NCBI RefSeq assembly: GCF_963678635.1
Contig: NC_087070.1
Span: 30,791,704-30,853,703 of the forward strand
Source: Symsagittifera roscoffensis
Lineage: Eukaryota > Xenacoelomorpha > Acoela > Convolutidae
DNA length: 62,000 bases
Direction of reading: 5' to 3'
Under the pieces are notes generated by a model that searched no databases, was not told where the DNA came from, and saw only the letters and a program-made list of their open reading frames with translations. The position numbers and the translations under genes were made by a program. Positions 42,832-53,849 of the stretch are shown here, in pieces (positions within the stretch are counted from its first letter, which is position 1; every line of letters begins with the position of its first letter).

Positions 42832-43040
42832 TACCCGCACCGGAGTTCCATGAATCAGAAAACGTTAAACTCATTCAATTACAGATGAACGCGTAGAGAA
42901 CAGTTGGTCGCTTTCTTGCAAAACTTTCTTGCTGAGTGTGAAAAAAAAACATTCCGAATTCAGAAAAGATCAATTCAAATTTCTTAAAAGCTCAGTTTAA
43001 ACACTTTACGGTTTGTTTTTAATTGTTATTCCTTTATACA

Positions 43041-43949
43041 ATGGATACTATTATAAACCAGAGCAGCAACTTAGAGGTCTTTAAGAAGACCACTGGGAAG
43101 ATCCAGGATCCTAATATTCGATCCGTTCTTGATTTTCTCCTACAACAAAATTCAGATAAAGATCAAATAATTACCAGATTACAAAACAATATTACAGACC
43201 TTGAGGTGAGAGTATGTGGACAGGAACGCTACACATCAAAGGACTGTGTTATTATGGAGAATCTACCATTGGTTGATGATAAAGGTTTGACACTCTCTCA
43301 ACAGGTTTGCAACTTCTTACGAAACTTTTTGAATTATGATACGACCCCGAACAATTTTAAGGCTTGCCATTTTTTGGGACCCTGGAGAGACCTTAATCGC
43401 CCCCCAGCTGTCATCATCAAATTCATATATTTCGAAGCAAAAAACGAGGTTTATTCGAGAAGGAGTTGGTTAGCGAGTGTAAAAAATCCTATAAATGGGT
43501 ATTCGATATTTTTTAAAGAACGGCTACCTCCAAACGATCGTGATATAAAAAAGTACGCGGATTCCCTGGGTTTAATTACAACCACCCCTAATTGTCAGGT
43601 GAAAGTTTATCAAAAAACGGAAGAGGGCAAATTTTTTACGGTTAATGTGAACTCGACAAAGGCTGTTGACGATATTTGTGTGAGAGCTGTTAAACGACAT
43701 ACAAAAAAAGATGTGGTTAAAAACTCGTGTACAACAGATCAAATCTATATTCCAAAGGATACTGATGGTGAAATTAGAAATTTATTGAAAAGGCTGCGGG
43801 ACTCTCCGGAAGAAAGAGCTGGTGTTGAGTTACTAACTGATTATATTCAATTACGAAAAAAACCGCAGAGAGATAATACTGATGACAAACTTGTTGGAGC
43901 GAACAAAGCACTATTTCAACCTGAAAATTCACACAATGCAGAATGTTAA
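43041..43949 (+). CDS. LINE ORF1 protein, 302 residues
   Basis: Intact frame; the ATG at 43041 is the first in frame (MDTIINQSSNLEVF). Residues about 30-55 (FLLQQNSDKDQIITRLQNNI) look like a coiled coil for trimerisation. The central part, SKDCVIMENLPLVDDKGLTL then NNFKACHFLG, resembles the RRM-like RNA-binding core of LINE ORF1 proteins, followed by basic residues near FFKERLPPNDRDIKKYAD. It would package the LINE RNA as a chaperone. No CCHC knuckles are present. Seventy-eight bases separate its stop from the ORF2 ATG. The open frame contrasts with the decayed ORF2. Classification as ORF1 rests on position and composition. Confidence 0.65.
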   Translation: MDTIINQSSNLEVFKKTTGKIQDPNIRSVLDFLLQQNSDKDQIITRLQNNITDLEVRVCGQERYTSKDCVIMENLPLVDDKGLTLSQQVCNFLRNFLNYDTTPNNFKACHFLGPWRDLNRPPAVIIKFIYFEAKNEVYSRRSWLASVKNPINGYSIFFKERLPPNDRDIKKYADSLGLITTTPNCQVKVYQKTEEGKFFTVNVNSTKAVDDICVRAVKRHTKKDVVKNSCTTDQIYIPKDTDGEIRNLLKRLRDSPEERAGVELLTDYIQLRKKPQRDNTDDKLVGANKALFQPENSHNAEC

Positions 43950-44027
43950 AGGAGAAGTGACTTCTATCTCAAAAAGTCAAAGAAATACTTTTAGTTTTTG
44001 TTTAAAGGGTACAACCTGGTTATCCTA

Positions 44028-46845
44028 ATGGAGAAAAGTCGAGATGTTTTATTTTTAAATGTGCAATCGTTGCGTAACCATCATGACCAGCTATGTGTAC
44101 TTGTTGCTTCACTTTCAATTAGGCCGGCAGTAGTTGCGTTATGTGAAACTTGGCTCAATCAAAACGACGAAGTTAATATTTATGGACTTGATGGGTACCA
44201 CAAAGGAGTTTTCATTAATCGTCCTAACAGAATTGGAGGGGGAGTGGCCTTCTTTGTAAGAAATGACCTGGATTTTTCATATACTGTGCATGAAAATGAA
44301 CTTGAGCATGTAATGGTTAAGTTTTTGAACTCTTCGGGCAAAAAATTTAGCTTGACCATAATTTATAGACCACCATCTTTTAAGATCAGGAATTTTTTTG
44401 CCCAACTTGACCAATTACTAAATGACATCAAAACTTTTTCTTCTGAAATGTATCTGGTTGGTGATTTTAGTATAGTTTTACTTAATACACGGTCATATGG
44501 TGTTATTGAAGAATACCGGATGATTTTGACTTTTTTGACTTAACTGTTAATGAAAGTGAAGCAAGACGGGTAACAACAAAATCTTCGACATGCCTGGATC
44601 ACTTCATATCGAATAAAAAAAGTGATGTTCAAGTTCTGAAAACATCTTTAAGTGATCATTACGCATTAAAATTTTCTCTCCCATTTTTTGTATTTAAACA
44701 AAAAATTCAAAACACTTCATACAGAGATTTGAATCCATTGGAAAACGCGAATAATTTGCTGAAATTTCTTTTTTTATTAGACCAAAAATTGAAAAAATGC
44801 CTAGCTATTGAAAAAGATGTTGATAAAAAATTGCTATAATAACCCAAACAATTTTGGAAGTTTTTGATAAATTTGCTCCCGTGAAAAAGTGCACTACAAA
44901 AAATAAAAAACACTGGCTAACAAAAGAAGTTGTTGTAGCATGTCGAAGGCGAGATGAAGCTCACAAACAAATGATTTCAAAACCATCTATCGAGAATTGT
45001 GAAAACTTCCGAAAACTGAAAAGTTTTGCGAAATCAGCCACGCGGAATGCTATTCGAAATTTTTATGATCCAAAGATGAACAATTGTTCCGATGCCTCGT
45101 CTAAGTTTAAGGTTTTCAATACCTTCTCTAATAAATACCGTGAGCAAAAATGTAAAATAGATGTTGACACAATGAATGATTTTTTTGCCAATATTGGACA
45201 ACGTCTGGCTGATAGCATAAAAAAACAGATAATTTTGTTTTTAAAAGTCTTTCAATTGAACAAATATGTGCGCTTCATTTCGCTGATGAAATTGAGATGA
45301 ACAAAGTGATTACTTCTTTAAAAAACAAAGCTTCCTCTGGTCATGATGGTCTGAGTAATAATATTGTTCAAATTTGTGCACCAGTCATCGCACCCTACTT
45401 GACTTCAGTTTTTAACCAATGCATACATCTTGAAACATTTCCCGACTCGTTTAAAATAGCAAAAATTCTTGGGTTGCATAAGGAGGGAAGTTGGGATATT
45501 CCTAACAACTATAGACCAATCAGCTTCTGAACATCTTTCAGTAAAATTTTCGAGAAATTGTTATATAAGCGAATGATGTCTTTCGCAACAAAGTTTAAAA
45601 TAATTTCTACCAAACAGTTTGGATTTCAGAAAAATCATTCATGTGTTCATGCCATCACTAAAATAACAGAATATATCAGGAAATCGATTGAGAGAAAACA
45701 GTACGGATTTGCTATTTTTGTAGATCTTAAGAAAGCATTTGATACAGTTAATCATAATATACTCTTTGAAAAACTGTGCCTATTGGGATTTCGGGGAAAA
45801 TTTGGAAATTTGCTAAAGAATTATTTTCAAAATAGAAGACAATTTGTTCAAAATGGCTTAGAAATCTCGTCTTTAAAAAACATAACATGTGGAGTGCCAC
45901 AAGGTTCAGTGTTAGGTCCTTTATTATTTTTGCTTTACATCAATGATATAACAGACCATTTAGACTACAGTGAAATAACTCTTTTTGCGGATGATACAAC
46001 AATGATTGTAAGTGAATCATCAACCTCAATACAGCTAAATTTGCAAAAGGAACTGTCAAAAGTTGATGACTGGTGCAAAAGTAACAAACTTACCATCAAC
46101 ACCGGGAAATCTAAACTAATGTGCTTTGGAAAGAATTTCATTAATCAAAACACTTTTTATATAGAAGAAAATAATCTAACTTATACTAGTTCTTTTAAGT
46201 ATTTAGGAGTAACCATTGATAACAAATTGAAATTTTCTCAGCATATTGATTTAATTTGCCTTAAAATGGCCAAGTTCAATGGAATTTTGTATCGAGCTCG
46301 AAATTATTTCTCGAAAAATGCCTTAATTCTTTTTTACAAATCATATATCGTACCAGTAATATCATATGGACTCATGGTTTATGGATGCTCATCTAAGCAA
46401 AATCTCATAAAAATTTTAGTAGCCCAAAAAAAATTATTGCGCACCATTGCATTCAAAAGAAAATTTGAACATATATCACATATTTTTGAAGAACATAATA
46501 TTGAAACTGTTCATGATAAGTTTTTGAGGCAATTAGTGTCCGAAACAGTATTGCAGGTTCATGGAACATCACCGTTAAAATTCTTGGAAAAACATAACGT
46601 TAAGGCCAAAAGAATGACAAGGTTTTCGAGTAAGGGTCTCGTTAATTCTTTTTTTACGAAGTCTTGTATCACTGAAAAATCAATTGAAGGTAAAATAGTA
46701 AAATGCTTCAATTTTCTGCAATAAAATGATCTTTTACCTACTGATTTGAAAAGTTATTCAAGTCATCAGCTCGCAAGATTCAAAAAGCAGCTTTTCCTAT
46801 TATATATCAGAGATAACAAGGTGTTGATGGAAATTTTGTTATAAT
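44028..46845 (+). pseudogene. LINE ORF2: endonuclease and reverse transcriptase, frameshifted
   Basis: Starts at ATG 44028 (MEKSRDVLFLNVQSLRNH). Endonuclease motifs: ALCETWLNQ, GGGVAFFVRND, TIIYRPPSF, and LVGDFSIV, where the family Asn after GDF is Ser. After a frameshift near 44515, CLDHFISN and SLSDHYALKF (catalytic Asp-His) follow. A second shift near 44840 leads into FDKFAPVKK and FDPKMNN-type linker. Reverse transcriptase from 45297: NNYRPISF then a TGA stop at about 45528, QFGFQKNHS, FVDLKKAFDTVNH, GVPQGSVLGPLLFLLYIND and LFADDTTM. After another shift near 46724 the C-terminus LKSYSSHQLARFKKQLFLL ends at 46845. At least three frameshifts plus stops, so inactive. Confidence 0.85.
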
Positions 46846-46984
46846 ATAGGCTAATTTAAGTATACTATTATCTCCAATTTTTTTTCCGTTGCTGGGGTGC
46901 TACTTGATGGGCTGCACAGCCCGTATAGATACTCCTGATGCATTATACATATAATTTCTTTATTATTGTGTATAATTGTATCGA

Positions 46985-47310
46985 ATTCAAATTCAATTCA
47001 AATTCAATAATAATCGATTATATTGGAAAAATGTTATCTGAAATGTTGTCATTATAATCCATTATAATCCATTATTGTGGCAAATTTAGACCACGTAATC
47101 GATTATGTGGTCATTATTAAAATCGATTTTTTTCGAAAAATAAAAATCCATTATAATCCATTATAATCGATTATAATCCATTATTTTTGTCACTGAAATC
47201 GATTATTTTTGCCAAAATAATTCATTATAATCGATTATTTTAAAATAAAAATCCATTATAATCCATTATAATCCATTTCATTTTTAGAACTAAATTCGAT
47301 TATCTTTGCA
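46985..47310. repeat. ATTATAATCG/ATTATAATCC repeat array
   Basis: Dense repeats of ATAATCGATTATAATCCATT and variants, right of the LINE tail. They belong to the interior of TIR element copy B. Confidence 0.75.
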
Positions 47311-47435
47311 AAAAATTGCAAATTTTAAGAGAAATTTGCAGAATTTATGCCATGTCTTTTACTACATGGCATGTCTAAACGTCATCCCCTCGCCCCCTCA
47401 AGCTTCCCCCCTCTCAGCTAAAGGGGTAGGGTAAA

Positions 47436-47664
47436 CTGGGGGGGGGGGGCTGGGGGAGCTGGGGGGAGCTGGGGGGAGCTGGGGGGAGCTGGGGGGAGCT
47501 GGGGGGGGAGCTGGGGGGGAGCTGGGGGGAGCTGGGGGGAGCTGGGGGGAGCTGGGGGGAGCTGGGGGGAGCTGGGGGGAGCTGGGGGGAGCTGGGGGGA
47601 GCTGGGGGGAGCTGGGGGGAGCTGGGGGGAGCTGGGGGGAGCTGGGGGGAGCTGGGGGGGGGGA
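47436..47664. repeat. G-rich 10-bp minisatellite
   Basis: About 20 near-perfect tandem units of GGGGGGAGCT on the plus strand, bounded by longer G runs. The regularity of the runs (five to six G every ten bases) gives strong G-quadruplex potential on the plus strand. On the minus strand it makes a meaningless Pro/Ser-rich open frame. Confidence 0.9.
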
Positions 47665-48070
47665 GTGAAATGAAGTGTTAGTTAAACTGCGATGAATCAA
47701 AAAAAGTAGAGACAAAAAAAAAATTATTTTTTATTCTGAAATGTAAAATTTTGTGAAACGTAATTCGTAGCAACTGCACTAAACAGGAAATGAGACAATT
47801 TTGAGCAAAATTTTAAATTTCAAGAGTAACCCCTCGAAAAGATCCATTATAATCGATTATAATCGATTAAAAATGGATTATTTTGCCTCGAAAATAAGTT
47901 TCATTTTCTTTCAAAAATAATCGATTATAATTGATTATAATCGACTATATTCGGATTTTATTGATAAGAAAAATAGTTTCATTATAATCCATTTTTAATC
48001 GATTATAATCGATTATTATCAAAATTTATTGAGACAGACTACGAAAATTCAATTTAATCGATTTTTATCC
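47665..48070. repeat. Right interior of TIR element B
   Basis: About 170 bp of ordinary AT-rich sequence, then ATTATAATCG arrays from about 47840 to 48060 leading into the right terminal repeat. Confidence 0.6.
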
Positions 48071-48090
48071 AGGGAACTCCGGTGCGGGTA

Positions 48091-50254
48091 CAGCATATGA
48101 TGAAATCGGACAATGCCAGACCCGGTATAATTTGGTTTTCCTTCACTTCATAGCATAGTGCTATCAAGATTAGCTCAGACTTTTTGCTGTCGGTTGATTT
48201 GAACTTTTTATGATAGTTTTGCTGTTATTATCTGGAAAAAAAATCAATTTATTGAATAGAAAACTAATTTTTGCGTTTGATGTTTTTCACTAGTGCATCA
48301 GCAACTGAAACATCATTTCTATTTTGTGCTGTTGCAGGTGAATTGTATTCTCAAGATCTAAAATTTCTAAAATTTGATTAAAACTGCAAACAACGATTAT
48401 TCACCAACTGTTTGTGGACAAAATTAAGCGCAATTTCATGTTTTTTCTCTAAAATTTTTGTTTTTGATGTCAACCTTAAAACACTTAAAGGAAAGTCAGT
48501 GAAATTTCAGGAAAGTCCAGAACTATCCTCTATGAAACTATCAATATTTGGTTTCAAAGGCTTACCAATTTAATCCGGGTCTAAAAATGCCAATTTTTTT
48601 CATCTGCACTAAGTTTCGAATCGCAGTGAACTTTTTCTCGGATAAGCGGAGTAGAAAAAAGGTTCATGAAAAACGAAACATTCTCAGCGAGAAAACTGAA
48701 ATGAACAGTCTGCAATTTTTTCCCTAAACTCGGCTGTTACTTACATCCAGAAAAACGCGTTATCACACCGGGAAAAAATTGACATGTGCTTCAAATTAAA
48801 AACTGGTATTTTCAGCGATGATAGTGTAGATCATTTGCTGTCGGTCGATGTTTAAGTTTTGCTAAAAATTAAATTGAATGTTGTCCAAAATGATCCTTTA
48901 AAACAAGTTTTTAGATAGTAAGAACCTGAATTTGTTTTTAATTTTGTCCACTAGTGTATCTTCTAATTAAAGAAATTAAGCAATTATTAATAACGTAAAA
49001 TGAAGCCAGAATTTAACATGCAAAATGAAACCAAGGAAACATTCAAGACAAGAAGGGTAATAGCTGGTTTATTTACGATTAGCTCTAAAAACTTTAACTG
49101 CAGTTATTTAGCAGACAACATTTGTACTTTACATTGTGAAAAATGAACCCAGCGATACAATATGTTTATGAACTTTTCACAATTTCGTCCAAAAATCAAA
49201 ATTTGCAAAAAAAAATTAACTCTGAGAACAATCAAACTTTTGTAGAAAAAAAAATGATCAATGAAATCATGACTGAAAAGGAATTAATTTGACTTGATGT
49301 ATCAATCAATTCCTTATAACAGTCATTTGGTTCGCTTGTTACGTTAATCGTGTTTTAATTGAAGATATCTAGCTGAGTAGCTTTGTAATTTTGAAGGCAA
49401 CAACATTTTGAAGGCACGAAATAATTACATGCACAAAATGAACGTGATTCTTGCACAAAATCTGAAAAGTGAAACTCTTGATTATTCATTTCAGCAAAAG
49501 CCTAAATTTTTTTTCTACTCGATTCTCACTTGATAAAACGGATAAAAGGGTAAATTTGAGAAAAATATGATAATGATTGACCTACAAGCGAATGTGTTCG
49601 ACCTATGCTTCCACTGAACTCGAAATAGTTTTAGATCGATCTTGACCTTTAATTCAACTGTGCTTGATAAAGGTTTATGTGTGCTTGACCTATGCTTCTA
49701 CAGTGCTCGGCTGATGTTTCGAAAGTCTCGATATTTTCTCCTATTAACTGGTATGATTAAAATAGAATTGAAAAAAAAAAAACGAAACTTGTTTTTTTTT
49801 AAATAAATTTCCAAGGATTTTATGTTTTACCAGATGAAATTAATCTCCAGTAAAATTGTAATTTTTCCACAAAAATTTTTTATTCGAAAAAGAGTCTTTT
49901 AGTGTTGTTTAAATTTGTTAAAATGAAATGAAATTTTTCGAAAATAAATGAAATTTGCACACTTTTTCCCCCATTTTTCTAACTGCGGGAGCCTCAAATT
50001 TAAAGTTTAAGGTAGCACCCCTGAGTTTTTTGATAGCGGCACAAGCACACAATTTTATTCTCAATTGATGGTCCCTAAAGGCAACAGCCTGAGGGAGGTG
50101 TTACTTTTCGGAGATTTTGTGCCTCTATTTTCGATTAAAAAGGCAGTTAAAATCTTTCAAACGAAATAGCATAAAACAAAAAATTAGGCACTAGTGCTTA
50201 TAATAAAACTGTGCCTGTTCTATGCTTTTATTTTTATGGAAAAAATCAGGCATG
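48091..50254. other. Non-coding region
   Basis: More than 2 kb of AT-rich sequence without a recognisable gene or repeat. Small reading frames here have no motif. Confidence 0.45.
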
Positions 50255-50642
50255 TATTGACCCAGGGGCGGATCTAGGATTTTCTCGAGGGGGCGGATTT
50301 TCAAAAAATTGTCGAAAATTTTGACGACCTTTTTTTTTTTTAGGTCGATCAGATTGATTTTCCGAGCTCTCTCAAAGCAGTAAAAAGACCCCGTTTTTGG
50401 GCACTTTTTGGAAAATTTTGACAAAAAAACGCGTTTTTTTGGCGCGCGCTCCCCCTCAAAATTAGTAGATATTGGTGCCTAAGGCGCCTTTAGAAAAAAT
50501 TTAGGGTTGGTCGGCCAAAAATGGATTTCTTAAAAAGTACCAAAGGGGGGACCCTTTGGGTTGGCAGGGGTTCGAATCCCTGAGGGGGGGGGGGCGTCCG
50601 CCCCCCTCCTCCGCCCTCCCTAAATCCGCCCCTGTATTGACC
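50255..50642 (+). mobile_element. hAT-type MITE with perfect 8-bp target duplication
   Basis: Element 50263-50634 (372 bp) with terminal inverted repeats CAGGGGCGGATCTAG and CTAAATCCGCCCCTG, flanked by TATTGACC at 50255-50262 and 50635-50642. An 8-bp duplication and CAGGGGCG ends are hAT hallmarks. Internally it carries AAGGCGCCTTT, a GGGGTTCGAATCCC palindrome and G/C runs, with no coding capacity, so a transposase from elsewhere must have moved it. Confidence 0.88.
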
Positions 50643-50837
50643 GTACTATTTCGATGACTTCAACTTGTCGTACAGTCAGTATCGATTTTTTGTTCAGGGC
50701 TCGACGTACAAAAGTTTCTCTACCGCACCGCATGCTTTCAGTTACAAAATGGAATTTTTCAGTGAGTCGGAGGATATGAATCATAATCTAGAAACGCAAA
50801 CAAAATATATAGTTTGAGAAAAAAAGTAGTTATACAT

Positions 50838-50843
50838 TTTATT
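50838..50843 (-). terminator. Candidate polyadenylation signal of the Smr gene
   Basis: AATAAA on the minus strand about 145 bp downstream of the stop at 50989. In AT-rich DNA this hexamer is frequent, so the call rests on its position. Confidence 0.35.
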
Positions 50844-50988
50844 TTCAAATTTGATCTGGAAATTGTTTTAGTTTGATAGCACTTGATACTTTTGTTTTCA
50901 CTTCGGTATTTATAGAAAACTATCCGCCCAGATCAGAGTTTTCCCCATGCATAGAATAAAAACAGCCATTCACAAAAATTCAGATAAT

Positions 50989-51420
50989 CTAGAAATGCAC
51001 AGTGATGCGTCCTTCATTAGTAGGATCAATTGAATAGTTCCAACCATTCTTTTTTGCCATGTTGATAATAGCTGGTTTGATTTGCGGGCCAAATGGAGAA
51101 TGGATTCCTTTTCCTGTTATCAGTACAATACCAAGATGACCGCCTTTTTGACATTTGTGAACGAAATCAAATGCTTTAGGGCAAGCCTTGCTCACGATGT
51201 AGCCATGCAAGTTTAGTTCGGGATATGGCTCTCTGTCAGGTAAAGGCTCATAGGAAAATGAAGAATTTCTTCTGTTGTTAACAGTAACTTCGTCTAACTC
51301 ACTTTGTGGATAGTCAACAGGGCTGCTACAGATTTTCCGAAAGTATTTGCAGAACAGCCCGAGAATAAAGATAGAACCAATGATGATCGCCGCGCCTGAG
51401 AATATATCTTCGTTGCTCAT
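50989..51420 (-). CDS. Small membrane-anchored Smr-domain protein, 143 residues
   Basis: Intact single-exon frame. I take the ATG at 51420 as start; a TAA stop lies 15 bases upstream in frame. Residues about 7-26 (IFSGAAIIIGSIFILGLFCK) form a hydrophobic segment, probably a transmembrane anchor, then a polar linker with Ser/Asn. From about residue 68 an Smr domain follows: LNLHGY (L-x-L-H-G motif, residues 69-74), SKACPKAFDFVHKCQK helix, GIVLITGKGIHSPFGP (T-G-x-G motif) and a C-terminal strand GRITVHF. Smr domains bind or cleave nucleic acid in MutS2 and NEDD4BP2-type proteins; here the domain would face cytosol or lumen depending on topology. Most Smr proteins lack a membrane anchor. An AATAAA (minus strand) lies at about 50838-50843, some 145 bases past the stop. 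Function otherwise unknown. Confidence 0.75.
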   Translation of the reverse strand: MSNEDIFSGAAIIIGSIFILGLFCKYFRKICSSPVDYPQSELDEVTVNNRRNSSFSYEPLPDREPYPELNLHGYIVSKACPKAFDFVHKCQKGGHLGIVLITGKGIHSPFGPQIKPAIINMAKKNGWNYSIDPTNEGRITVHF

Positions 51421-51432
51421 AATTTCAGACAA

Positions 51433-52955
51433 TTATTTGAGGTATCTATGAACGGATGTCGCCTAAATGAACAAACTGATTGACCAAAATTCTAGAAATA
51501 CGTTTTTTAATAATTGTTAAAAGTTGAAATTAAAATTAAAAAAATATATTTCGTGAAAAGCGGAAGACATAGGATTAAAGAGTGGAGATAAGGGTTTTAA
51601 ATTGTTTTATACTTAGTTTTTTTTTGCTAAAAGAAACGCAATTGCAAAAATCGTGGTTAGATGCGAGCACAAAAAATTTATTGCTACAAAAATAAGAACT
51701 TGCGCTCTCGCAGGCTGAGTTTAGATGGAAAATTAGCGCTACTAAAATTGAAGAAAACCGATCAATAAATTAGCGCTAAAATTTTCCCTAATAGCAAATT
51801 TAAAATGAGTATAAAATGTTTAAACTGGAGAAAATGAGTATGAACAAAAAATGGAAGTTCTCGCGCTGAAATATTGCCAGCTCATGCTGATTTAGCGCTG
51901 AAATAGCTTTTAACAGAGTTCCCGTGGCTATTAAAAGACCAGATAAAGCTTAAATGAATCATTCACCAAAAATTTCTTACTACTGGGGTTGCAATTAATT
52001 ATCGATGGTTGTTACTGAAAACTAAACTCAACAAGACTGCTCGTATCAGGGCGAAGCCCAGAATGTTCCGACTGCTATCAAGTACAAAAGAATATATTTC
52101 GCTCCTAGTAACAAATCAATTATCGCAAATAAGCTTCGTTCAACCAATTTGGAACGATTTCTAAGACGGATTAAATCTCCGCTTACGCGTTAATTTTAAA
52201 CCCTCATAACTTTACAAAAAATAATCACAGGTGAAATATCTTTCCAAATTTAAGCTCAGGACAACAATACTTTTTGAATGATATAAAAAAAATTCCGCCA
52301 AAACTGGCTAGTTAAAAAGTCGAAATTTGTCTGTAGAAAAAAAAAACCCACCCCGAGCACAAATATTCCGTTACTTTCGTATCTAAAGTCGGAACAACAA
52401 GTATCAAACTGCGAAACTTTCTACGTAAATATATTGAAACGCAACGGTAAAACCTTTCGCATTTTTGGACTACATTAAACGCACTTTAAAAGTTCAGTTT
52501 GGTATTTGGAAAAAAAAACGACCAAAAAAATTCATTTTTCAATTTTCGAATTTCAGGTGGCTACAACTACCAATACAAGACGAACCACACTGTGATTTAT
52601 TCTTTTGTGAAGCTATATTTGTCGACATAACAGAAAAAAAATTCATCAGATTTCCTTCGCATAAAAGCTGTTTTTACAATTTTTTTCCAGCAAAACATTT
52701 GTTATCAATTGAGCTCAAGGCTGCTAACGTAAGATTAGATTTTAGCTATTTGAGAAAAAATCAAGATTCTGATATATTAGTCACAATATTTTCAGTGATT
52801 GACTGGTGTTTGTGATAGAGATTTTTTTACCAGTTCTTCAAAGCCGGATGAAACGAAGCGCATTATTTGACAAAAACCATCCAACGTATACAACAGGTAT
52901 GCAGCCAGAATACAATTTAAAATTATTAAACTTATTTCTTTCAATTTCTGTAAGT
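51433..52955. other. Upstream flank of the Smr gene, one unrecognised open stretch
   Basis: Promoter of the minus-strand Smr gene is expected just right of 51432, but no defined element was seen. A plus-strand open stretch at 52465-52815 (WLQLPIQDEPHCDLFFCEAI) has no ATG and follows a plausible splice acceptor (TTTTCGAATTTCAG ending about 52556); it could be an exon, but no partner exon was found. Confidence 0.3.
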
Positions 52956-52959
52956 TATG

Positions 52960-53849
52960 CCCTAACTGGAGTTTCATGGATAAAAATTGATTAGATTGTC
53001 ATTTTATAGTCAGTATTCATAAAATTACTGAAGTAATCGATTAGAATTCATTAAAAATGGATAGCATTCCTAATATTTTTTGTATCAATAAAACTCATTC
53101 TAATTACTTATAGTCGATTATAATCCATAGCAAATGGATTATGAACATAAGTTTTAAAGAAATATAATCTATTATAATCGATTATTATCGATTATAATGG
53201 ATTTTATAAGAGGTTATTGGGGAACATTTTTTAAATTTTGCAAGTTATGTCACTTTTTGTTTAGTGCTACGGATTACGTTTCATAAGCTTAAACTTTTCA
53301 CTTTAAGTTTTATACATTTAAACTTCTCTACTTTTTCAATATGGCAGTTTAACATTTTATTCAACTGTTATTTTTTTACAATCGCCATGGTGAAAATTAC
53401 CATTCGCCCATTAAGTTAAAACCAACTTACTGCCCCTCCCCTGCCCACAACCCGTCTCCCCTTATTTGATTGGGAGGTATTTAATGGTTGAAGGCGGGGG
53501 AATAAAGAGAACACCCCCCTACTTGGGTGTACTCTTAACCCCCCCCCCCCCCCTCTCCTGTTTAGGCCACCGCGTGGGGAGAGGGTGAGTTGCGTGAACG
53601 TTTTCAATTGTTTCACGATTTTAATGAGCTGTAAACAATTTTCTGCAGAAAAAAAATTGGATTTCATTGGTTTTTGTGGCCTAAAAAAATCTAATTTATG
53701 TCAAAATAATCGATTATAAAGGATTATTAAATATTGAAAACATTCGATTGTAATCCACTAAAATCCATTTTCATGGTTGGATGGGTCATGAAAATCGATT
53801 AAGTTTTTTTGCCGATTATTGATTATTTCCCATGAAACTCCAGTGCGGC
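52960..53849. mobile_element. TIR element copy C of the ATTATAATCG family
   Basis: Ends CTGGAGTTTCATGG (from about 52966) and CCATGAAACTCCAG (to 53843) form a perfect 14-bp inverted repeat, continuing outward to GTGCGGC on the right and a degraded GCCCTAA on the left, as in copy B (GTGCGGG). The interior holds TAATCGATTATAATC repeats (53033-53215 and 53705-53830) and a C-run at 53539-53554. No coding capacity. Confidence 0.7.

Larger units (their letters stand above)
42870..47012 (+). mobile_element. Non-LTR (LINE) retrotransposon, Jockey/CR1-like, ORF2 decayed
   Basis: ORF1 followed by an endonuclease-reverse transcriptase ORF2 and a short 3' tail of TTCAAATTCAATTCAAATTC-type repeats at about 46981-47010. 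No LTRs. The apurinic-type endonuclease plus reverse transcriptase places it among Jockey/CR1/RTE-type LINEs; the exact clade needs a tree. The 5' limit is estimated from where similarity to the surrounding TIR element stops. Confidence 0.8.
42834..48088. mobile_element. TIR element copy B, split by a LINE insertion
   Basis: Perfect 16-bp terminal inverted repeats: CCCGCACCGGAGTTCC at 42834-42849 and its reverse complement at 48073-48088, with TA on both sides (42832-42833 and 48089-48090) as the likely target duplication. The interior right of the LINE consists of ATTATAATCG/C repeats (46985-47300 and 47840-48070) as in copies A and C, plus a G-rich minisatellite. Without the LINE and minisatellite the element would be about 1 kb, like its relatives. 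Confidence 0.65.

Noticed and set aside
47398-47715. Minus-strand Pro/Ser-rich 105-codon open frame
   Set aside because: It is the translation of the GGGGGGAGCT minisatellite; no start context and no sequence beyond the repeat.
50565-50585. tRNA gene suggested by GGGGTTCGAATCCC
   Set aside because: It lies inside a hAT-type MITE with G runs; no cloverleaf or A box at proper distance.
53416-53667. Minus-strand open frame with RRGGGGG
   Set aside because: It runs through the C-homopolymer inside TIR element C and has no coding signature.
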